A DNA stretch of 64,000 nt from Telopea speciosissima (Eukaryota; Streptophyta; Magnoliopsida; Proteales; Proteaceae), in assembly GCF_018873765.1 (NCBI RefSeq), contig NC_057923.1, positions 10,428,413-10,492,412 of the forward strand, given 5' to 3'. The notes below the pieces were generated by a model. That model ran no database searches, was not told the DNA's origin, and was given only the letters and a program-made list of their open reading frames with translations. The position numbers and the translations under genes are program-made. This document shows, piece by piece, positions 58,586 to 64,000 of this stretch (position 1 is its first letter; every line of letters starts with the position of its first letter).

Positions 58586-59370
58586 GAAGAGCTGGTAAAA
58601 GAGTCTAAAAACCAAACCTGAAAATGACGGCAAGAACGAAAGTGAAAGCAGGGATGAGATTTCCCAACGCCGATGCAAGAGTCGGAGAACTCAAACTGAT
58701 ACCACTGAAAGCACAGATCTGTCTCAAACATATCCTGCAAATTCCAATTAATCAACACCACAATCGCATTAATTTCAAATTTCTTGTTAATGATCGATGA
58801 AGGAACCTCTGTTTTCTTTCTTTTATTATTTTGACTTCAATTCAATCTCAGAGAAAACAAGTTTTGTAAAATGAATCATTAAGAGATGAAAATCTAAGAA
58901 AACCCATTTGAAGAATTCAAGATTTGAATTCTTATATGAACCAAAAATGTATTTGTTTGGCGTACCCGATGAGACCCAGGAGGAAGAATCTACAGAGGAT
59001 GGAGAAGGTGAGAGGAGGTCGCTTGTTTCTGCAGATTTATTTATAACCCAAAAAAAAAAACAAGTAATAGATCCATTGTTAGTGACTGGACTTTGGTTGG
59101 AAATTTTGAGGAACAAATAAAAGATAGAAACAGAAAATCAATTTGAAAATATAAAGAGGAGAGATTGAGAGGAATTTCAGACCTGCGGAGGAGGAAAGAA
59201 GGAAGAAGGATGAGGGTGCCGAGTGCATTATAATAGACGATGAAGACGAAGTGGTTCATCCCTCTTAACATGGCTGCTTTGCTTAGTGTGGTTATACCCA
59301 CTTCGGCGCATTCCACCATCACCATCACTGCAAATGGAACCACATCCCACAGACCAAGCTTCAACGCCAT
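54660..59370 (-). CDS. WAT1-related (UMAMIT/EamA) transporter, gene B, 7 exons
   Basis: Exons on the minus strand: 59370-59183, 59028-58966, 58734-58618, 56910-56637, 56491-56333, 55053-54902, 54804-54660. All junctions are GT-AG; 365 aa. The phases are identical to gene A, so the two are tandem duplicates about 9 kb apart. Seen: the first EamA repeat (VVPFAVMVMVECAEVGITTL, TLSKAAMLRGMNHFVFIVYY), SSPTLASALGNLIPAFTFVL, RMERVDLRRGSSQARVMG, then a loop with a run of six Met after YKGPP, and a second EamA repeat (GPIYVAMYKPLGIVIAVIMS, FLGDVLHIGS, YAVMWGQAKEE). About ten membrane spans are expected. The start is the first in-frame ATG after a (GA)10 leader and gives a family-typical N-terminus. 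Substrate unknown. Exon 3 differs most from gene A (CLRQICAFSGISLSS). Confidence 0.92.
55118..55290 (+). mobile_element. Au-type SINE in gene B intron 5 (antisense to the gene)
   Basis: It starts cgggtcttggtgcaacggta, has the B-box region (acaggtttcgaatttgg), then gaccttccccagaccctgca, then gagcctcatgcac and ataccctttt. Full length but diverged. Confidence 0.78.
55690..55857. repeat. Foldback element F5 in gene B intron 5
   Basis: Arms 55690-55742 and 55798-55857 pair (cccagtgc.tgtaataagg plus ggggtg). The loop has gcccgaacactttgcttggg and tggggtcca, close to the loop of F1. Confidence 0.72.
55973..56125. repeat. Foldback element F4 in gene B intron 5
   Basis: Arms of about 70-77 bp (55973-56041 and 56049-56125) pair, containing gcgatagggcatgta and gcccaacat. 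It is homologous to F3 at 36898-37050. Confidence 0.75.
57333..57502. repeat. Foldback MITE in gene B intron 3
   Basis: The left arm tctctgtttaggagtgtggc pairs loosely with the complement of gccacgctcacggacagaaa. It is related to 42291-42432. Confidence 0.55.
57520..57690. repeat. 'catgatgc'-family MITE in gene B intron 3
   Basis: Internal blocks accatgcaagtcccacatga and atgcaccatcattgatgtgg match the copy at 40364-40535. The termini are decayed. Confidence 0.5.
58135..58200 (+). mobile_element. Au-type SINE 5' fragment
   Basis: ggcggattttggcgtaatgg followed by taaagttgctccattgtaac matches the tRNA-derived head of the Au SINEs at 53535 and 55118. The body and tail are missing. Confidence 0.5.
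58243..58366. repeat. Foldback MITE in gene B intron 3
   Basis: The outer ends aaagttctcttcatc... and ...cggacagagaacgtg form a loose pair. The inner gacacatggg pairs with cccatgtggg. Confidence 0.45.
58554..58585. repeat. (AAG)n microsatellite
   Basis: About ten AAG units in gene B intron 3, roughly 33 bp from the exon 3 donor. On the gene's own strand this is (CTT)n. Confidence 0.95.
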
Positions 59371-59390
59371 CTCTCTCTCTCTCTCTCTCT
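59371..59390 (-). promoter_or_regulatory. (GA)10 leader directly upstream of the gene B start codon
   Basis: On the minus strand a (GA)n run abuts the ATG at 59370. GA-rich 5' UTRs are common in plants and can bind BPC/GAGA-type proteins. The role here is inferred. Confidence 0.5.
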
Positions 59391-59737
59391 CAAACGCACA
59401 CAGAGAAGGGGAAGGAGGTAATAGTATCTCGAATATTTCAGAGTTCTATATACGGAGAAGGAAGGTAAGATGATGCGTTGTTAGGAAAGCATTATTGATA
59501 AAATCGATTTTGCTTTTGCCAAAAACTAGTACATGCGCTCGAGAGTTTTTTTTTTTTTTTTTGGGGGTTGGGCGGGGGATGTTGGGTTTAATAGAGAGCT
59601 GAACCGGGCATGGCGACCACGCCTAGACACAAAAAGCACCTCGTCGCCTGAAAATTATGGCTTTTACATGGGAGTAAGAGGGTAATTTCCTTTTTGTTGG
59701 GGGGGGGGGGGAGGGGGGAAAGGTTGGGTTGTTATAT
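59391..59737. other. Gene B 5' flank
   Basis: It contains a T run (59548-59563) and G runs (59699-59718). No TATA box was recognised with confidence, and no gene. Confidence 0.35.
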
Positions 59738-59919
59738 GAGGAAAGAACTCTCGGAGTGTGGCGCCTATGCCCAGACACAGAGGGGGGGGGGGGGGGAGCG
59801 AGATGACCACCCCGCCACCATGAAAGGCAGAATGTTATCCCTATTTATGCTTTTGTGCGCACTCCCATTGGCTCCCGCGCACAAGCAGAGGCCACACTCC
59901 CCACTGAAACACTTCTCCT
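59738..59919. repeat. Foldback MITE of the 'gggaaaaagaac' type
   Basis: The left arm cggagtgtggcgcctatgcc pairs with the right arm, whose complement reads ggggagtgtggcctctgctt. A 17 bp G run lies in the left half. Confidence 0.6.
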
Positions 59920-59988
59920 TGTTATATTATCAATGTAATAATGGATGATAAATCTGAGCAATCCATTTTTATAATTTTTTTTTGGATA

Positions 59989-60107
59989 AGAGATCTCTAC
60001 TTGGTCACATGGTCTCTACACAAGCGCTTGGGCCAATGGGCGAGCACGTCTGGGTATCTCACGGTGCCCTATGAGAGGGCGTAAGAAACCCCACCAAGTA
60101 GAGATCT
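59989..60107. repeat. Short foldback, perfect 15 bp termini
   Basis: agatctctacttggt and its exact complement accaagtagagatct bound a 119 bp segment that has further inner pairing. Confidence 0.8.
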
Positions 60108-60411
60108 TTTTTCCTTTTTTTTTTTTTCATTTACATTGTTTATTCTTACTCGACTTGGGAGAGTAGACAATAATGTCTAGAATAATAGTACACATGCAAG
60201 AACATATACATGATGTATGCCAATACAAAAGAGGGTAGGTGATTGGATTATACTCTAAAATTTGACAAGTGGCTCATCTCAACGGTATCCTCTCTATTTG
60301 ATGGTCAAAACAGAAATATCATCTATCCACGTGATAAAATAATTGTCTTGTGACATTTGGAAAAATAACAGATCATTGTGATAATAATAATTTGGCTAAA
60401 CATAAAGAGGT

Positions 60412-60597
60412 AAAGAAAATGCTATCTAGTTGTGTGCGGTGCGTGGTCTCTGTGCCCAGACACAAGGTTTGACCACCATGTCCTCAGGAATTTCTGCCTT
60501 TCTAAATGAGTAAGATGGTTATTTCGCACAACCCTATGTCTAAGCATAGGGACTGCATGCCGCACGTGGCCAGGTAGTGTTCTTAATTTCTCCCAAA
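60412..60597. repeat. Foldback MITE of the 'gggaaaaagaac' type
   Basis: The left part tgtgtgcggtgcgtggtctc pairs with the right part, complement cgtgcggcatgcagtccct. Also paired are cccagacacaagg and ccctatgtctaag. Confidence 0.6.
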
Positions 60598-60607
60598 TAA
60601 ATATTAG

Positions 60608-60784
60608 GAAAAAAGAAAGTTACCTACTCGTGTGGTTCCTGTGCTAAAACACAGGAGCATGCCAATTTACAATCCTACCCCTTATAAAATCAAAAAACAC
60701 ATCTATGTTAATACTCCTACATGCACTCTCATTGACCCGTGCTAATGCAGGGGCTACACCACCAAGCAGTGATCTCTTACTCTA
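60608..60784. repeat. Foldback MITE of the 'gggaaaaagaac' type
   Basis: The ends aggaaaaaagaaagttacct and the complement of agtgatctcttactcta pair loosely. The inner gtggttcctgtgctaaaac pairs with the gctaatgcaggggctacac side. Confidence 0.45.
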
Positions 60785-61869
60785 CCCTAAATATTAAATT
60801 AAATGGGAAGATTTGTTTGTAACAGAGGTTATTACAACAATTACCAAATAAAAAAAACGGTTGTTACAGCAGCTTTTGTGTCCTTTTCCGAAAGATGTAT
60901 TTTGAAACTCCTTTTGAAATAAATACACATCATCTTCTTCTCAACAACACCCTTTATTTTATTTCTAATTTACATTAAGATGCCATTCATATTAATTTCT
61001 AACAATGAGCTGTAGCAGCAGGAGCCCTTTTAATTAGGTTCTATCCAATCCTCTCCCTTTCTCCCCGGCCACCCCAATTATCTCTCGGACTGATTCGTGC
61101 TTCTCTAAGTTATTTATCTGTACAATGTGAATATCTCTAAAATTTGTATCATCTTCAATCAAGTGTTTCATTAACCAAATCTTTGATCCACGCATTGCAT
61201 CGTATTCGAAACATAAAATAAGTAAAATGTCTGGGTTAACTTATATTATATATGTTCAAGTATGAATTGAAAATGATGGATGGTGTTAAAATGGATTAAC
61301 AAAACCATACTTTTTAATAGAAGAAATAATTTGTTTATCAAGTGAGAGTAGAGAAGGAAAAAAAAATTGGAAAAACAAAAAATAGGAAAAGGAAAAAAGA
61401 ACAGGTGAAATGGGAAGTTATTTATTATTTTTTTTTATCACATAGGCTTGAGAAATATTATGAGTGAGGGAGACCAGGAGAGAATGGGGAAACACAGGAA
61501 TATAAAGGCCTTGAAAACTGAGGTTGTCTTCATTATTGTTTTCTAAAATCGACACTACACAAACCGCATGTAAACCGGTTGTAAATCGGACAACGAAAAT
61601 TGAATAGAAACCGGTAAAACTAGACCGTATGCAAAACGATTATGCTTTTAGCTAATTCTTATCCGGTTTGGTTTTGATTTCACTTTATAAAATATAAATC
61701 GCACCGCAACTGAACCAAATAACCAGAACCGCACCGATTGACACCCTTAATCATGACCATTAAAAGTCATCCAAGCGAAGGTGAAGACGAAGACCAAGTT
61801 TCTCCTCCAGTGAACTAAAAAATCCTTTCACCATGACCCTAGATGGGTGGGTGGAAAATTTTCCCTTTT
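60785..61869. other. Intergenic, one partial hAT-like MITE
   Basis: 61548-61752 is rich in aaccggt/ccggttt motifs and ends in gattgacaccctta, the right terminus of the MITE family at 38054 and 47456. The left terminus was not found. Nothing else was recognised. Confidence 0.4.
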
Positions 61870-62025
61870 TTGTTAGGGCAAGGGATCACTCTCTCGTCAT
61901 GTAGCACCTGCACTAGTACAGGTGCCAATAAGAATGCGTGCCGAAGCATTTGATTGAATGGGATTTTTTTGATCCTATGATTGGGCACAAAAACTACACG
62001 ACGGATTAGCAATCTTTTCCCCATT
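61870..62025. repeat. Foldback MITE
   Basis: gatcactctctcgtcatgta pairs loosely with the complement of tacacgacggattagcaatc. The inner palindrome is cacctgcactagtacaggtg. Confidence 0.5.
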
Positions 62026-62496
62026 TTTTTATTTTATCCCACCCTAAAATTGTTATGTTGCAACCAATCACCAGGCACTAGGGTCAACATTTCTCTTTCA
62101 TTAATGCTCTCTCACCCCAATCCCCAACCCTTCTCGGCCAAATATTATTAAACCTTTCAAAACTTATGGCATAGGGGTGTGTAGGGGTAGAGTTCGGGTT
62201 AGGCCTAGGTAAGCCCACTAAAGTATAGCTTGGGCCCGGGCTAGAGAGACCAAGGCACAAGAAAAGAAAAGCCCATGACATTGAGCCTGAGTATGGCCCA
62301 CAGCCGAAAGTAATGTAACATGCTCCAAAGGTTTAAAAACTATTTGTTTACGCTACCTGAAAAGCTAAAATGGTTAAATCCATTTTTCTAATGATTGTCT
62401 CATGTGCCCATCCATCCTTCTTTGGATACTCTTAGCTTTTGCCTTTAGGTTTCAGATTTCCCTTTTGGTTCGTCAGCCAAGTCTCTTCGATCAAAA
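62026..62496. other. Intergenic, nothing recognised
   Basis: No coding frame with a domain and no repeat boundary was seen. Confidence 0.35.
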
Positions 62497-63082
62497 GGAG
62501 GATCATTGATGGTATGACCATATTTTAAAAAAGGGTAAAGTACACGTACCCTCTATAATGCACCCAATATTCCTCGTACCCCCTAAACGGCTCAATATTT
62601 CACGTACCACCCTTTAATATTTCACGTATCACTTTTGTTTTACACCCCAAATGCCAGATAGGTCCAATCTGTTAAATATCATCGTTAGATACCAAAATTT
62701 TGACCATTTTACCCTTTGCTCTATTTTTTTAAATTTAAAAAGACTTAATTACCCTCACTTATTTGTTGTCCTAAACTAATTGAAAATGATCATTTTACCC
62801 TTTGTTTTATTTTTATAAATGAAAAGACCAAATTGCCCTCATTTATGTATTATCCTAACCTAATTTAAAAAGACTATTTTACCCCTAAATACTTGTTCTT
62901 AAAAATCCCAAAATGCCCTCATCTTTCCCAAAGCATTTGATTGAGTGATACGTGGAATATTGAGCCGCTTAGGGTGTACGAGGAATATTGAATGCATTAT
63001 AGGGGGTACATGTACTTTACCCTTAAAAAAATCCAATAGGAGGATCATTGATGGTATAACCATATTTAAAAAAATCCAATAG
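62497..63082. repeat. ~43 bp tandem duplication split by a MITE
   Basis: ggaggatcattgatggtat plus .accatattt.aaaaa occurs at 62497-62530 and 63039-63070, followed in the second copy (and after the MITE in the first) by aaaaaatccaatag. Confidence 0.8.
62531..63024. mobile_element. MITE with ~78 bp terminal inverted repeats
   Basis: The ends aagggtaaagtacacgtacc and the complement of ggtacatgtactttaccctt begin inverted repeats that extend through cccctaaacggctcaatatt. The interior contains tandem-like ttttaccctttg blocks. The flanks are A-rich, so the target duplication is ambiguous. Confidence 0.8.
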
Positions 63083-63104
63083 ATGTCTTGTAGGTTAAAG
63101 GATA

Positions 63105-63214
63105 AGATCTCTCTCTCTCTCTCTCTAAATATTCCATTAAAGTAGAAAATCCAAACCCTTCTCTCTCTCTCTCTCTCACTCTCAAAATATCCCATTAAAG
63201 TAGAAAATCCAAAC
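63105..63214. repeat. Tandem duplication including (CT)n
   Basis: A unit of (ct)n followed by aatat.ccattaaagtagaa plus aatccaaaccc occurs twice in direct order. Confidence 0.85.
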
Positions 63215-64000
63215 CCACCAAATACTTTTGAGGCGGGTAGGAGATGGGGCTTCAAAGACTATAAACGTGGGAAAATAAGGACAAAAAGTTTTCCTCCATT
63301 AATAGAGGACGGTTCACCCACCACCCTAGGGTTCATAAACACCTCTTAGGTTTTGGTATGTTCCAAAATACCCTCCTGATATTCTTTTCCACCCTCTGCC
63401 ACCCTCACAATGAATGGGATCCCATTCACTGTGGGTGGCGGGAAATTTGATTTGGAAAGTAATGCATTTTTTGTTTTGGGTAAGAGAACGCTAACTTGCA
63501 TCAACGTAGGAGACCATTGGGAGCTTCTGCATATATATCATGGGGTATGAGATTCCACCTTTCCATGGGGGTGGGCGGGAAAATGGCTGCTACTATTGAG
63601 GCCGTAGAAGATCGGAATCTTCTTCTACTTGATATCATAGATGTCCTAGCTTTTTTTAACTATGAAATGAAGTATATTAACCTGTGATCTACTGACACGT
63701 TTCTTATCACTATAGATTGAAAATTTGTTTAAAGAGGGACATTTATCTTTTTTTAATGGGTTAAACATTGTCCATGGCCATGCTTGGAATTCTCCTTCTG
63801 CAGCCAATGCTTTAGTTGAATAGAATCCATCCAGATCTCTATGCACTTAATACCTTGGTCTGCTGCACATCTGAGTTTTGTTAGAATCATGGGTACGATT
63901 TGGCATAAACGAATTCAAATCGTTACAATCGATGAGAGAAGTTATTCAAATCTCAAAACGAAATTTATGATTTCGTTCATTACCTGAAACTTCATAAGCG
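63215..64000. other. Intergenic end of window, nothing recognised
   Basis: 63285-63450 resembles 51260-51430 (tttcctcca, atagaggac, tcacccacc, ctagggttt blocks), a dispersed repeat. No gene is supported. Confidence 0.35.

Larger units (their letters stand above)
56911..58617 (-). other. Intron 3 of gene B
   Basis: It holds a foldback-like segment near 57000-57145, MITEs at 57333-57502 and 57520-57690, a run of about 20 C at 57803-57822, a 5'-end SINE fragment near 58135-58200, a foldback at 58243-58366 and an (AAG)n microsatellite at 58554-58585 close to the donor side. No coding exon was recognised. Confidence 0.6.

Overview
The window is nuclear DNA of a flowering plant. The evidence is spliced genes with GT-AG introns, a DEG9-type nuclear protease, a tandem pair of WAT1-related (UMAMIT/EamA) transporters, tRNA-derived SINEs of the Au type, Copia and other LTR elements, RTE-type LINEs and many MITEs. 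I could not fix the species. No rRNA, tRNA gene, CRISPR array or bacterial-style operon was seen.

Layout. 1-9.1 kb is intergenic. It holds LINE remnants on both strands, a 1.25 kb MULE-like inverted-terminal element, foldback MITEs, and a decayed tandem repeat that ends about 160 bp before a start codon. 9,225-34,908 (+) is a complete DEG9/protease Do-like 9 gene of nine coding exons (587 aa). Its fifth intron is 20.8 kb and is packed with transposons: a non-autonomous LTR element with a hAT-like MITE in one LTR, a MULE-like element with promoter-like content, two solo LTRs, an RTE LINE tail split by another hAT-like element, a full-length but broken Copia element, and a second RTE fragment. 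34.9-38.0 kb is intergenic with two foldbacks. 38,648-45,289 (-) is WAT1-related gene A (seven exons, 361 aa); its last exon lies beyond a 3.9 kb intron containing a SINE and a large foldback. 45.3-54.6 kb is intergenic with hAT-like MITEs, an RTE LINE, a poly(A) retroelement and several foldbacks. 54,660-59,370 (-) is WAT1-related gene B (seven exons, 365 aa). 59.4-64 kb is repeat-rich with no gene seen.

How the genes relate. Genes A and B have the same strand, the same exon number and the same intron phases, so they are tandem duplicates. They probably encode membrane exporters of amino acids or auxin-like solutes. DEG9 is functionally unrelated: a nuclear ATP-independent serine protease.

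Most unusual points: (1) at least 15 short foldback elements whose two arms match each other much better than they match the arms of other copies; (2) a Copia insertion with nearly identical LTRs but a multiply broken polyprotein and an altered reverse-transcriptase catalytic motif, which suggests mobilisation in trans; (3) a 20.8 kb intron with all splice junctions intact; (4) a MITE starting about 20 bp past the stop codon of gene A, so it probably forms the 3' UTR.

All coordinates and alignments were read by eye. Splice sites were chosen by GT-AG, reading phase and family knowledge, with no transcript evidence.
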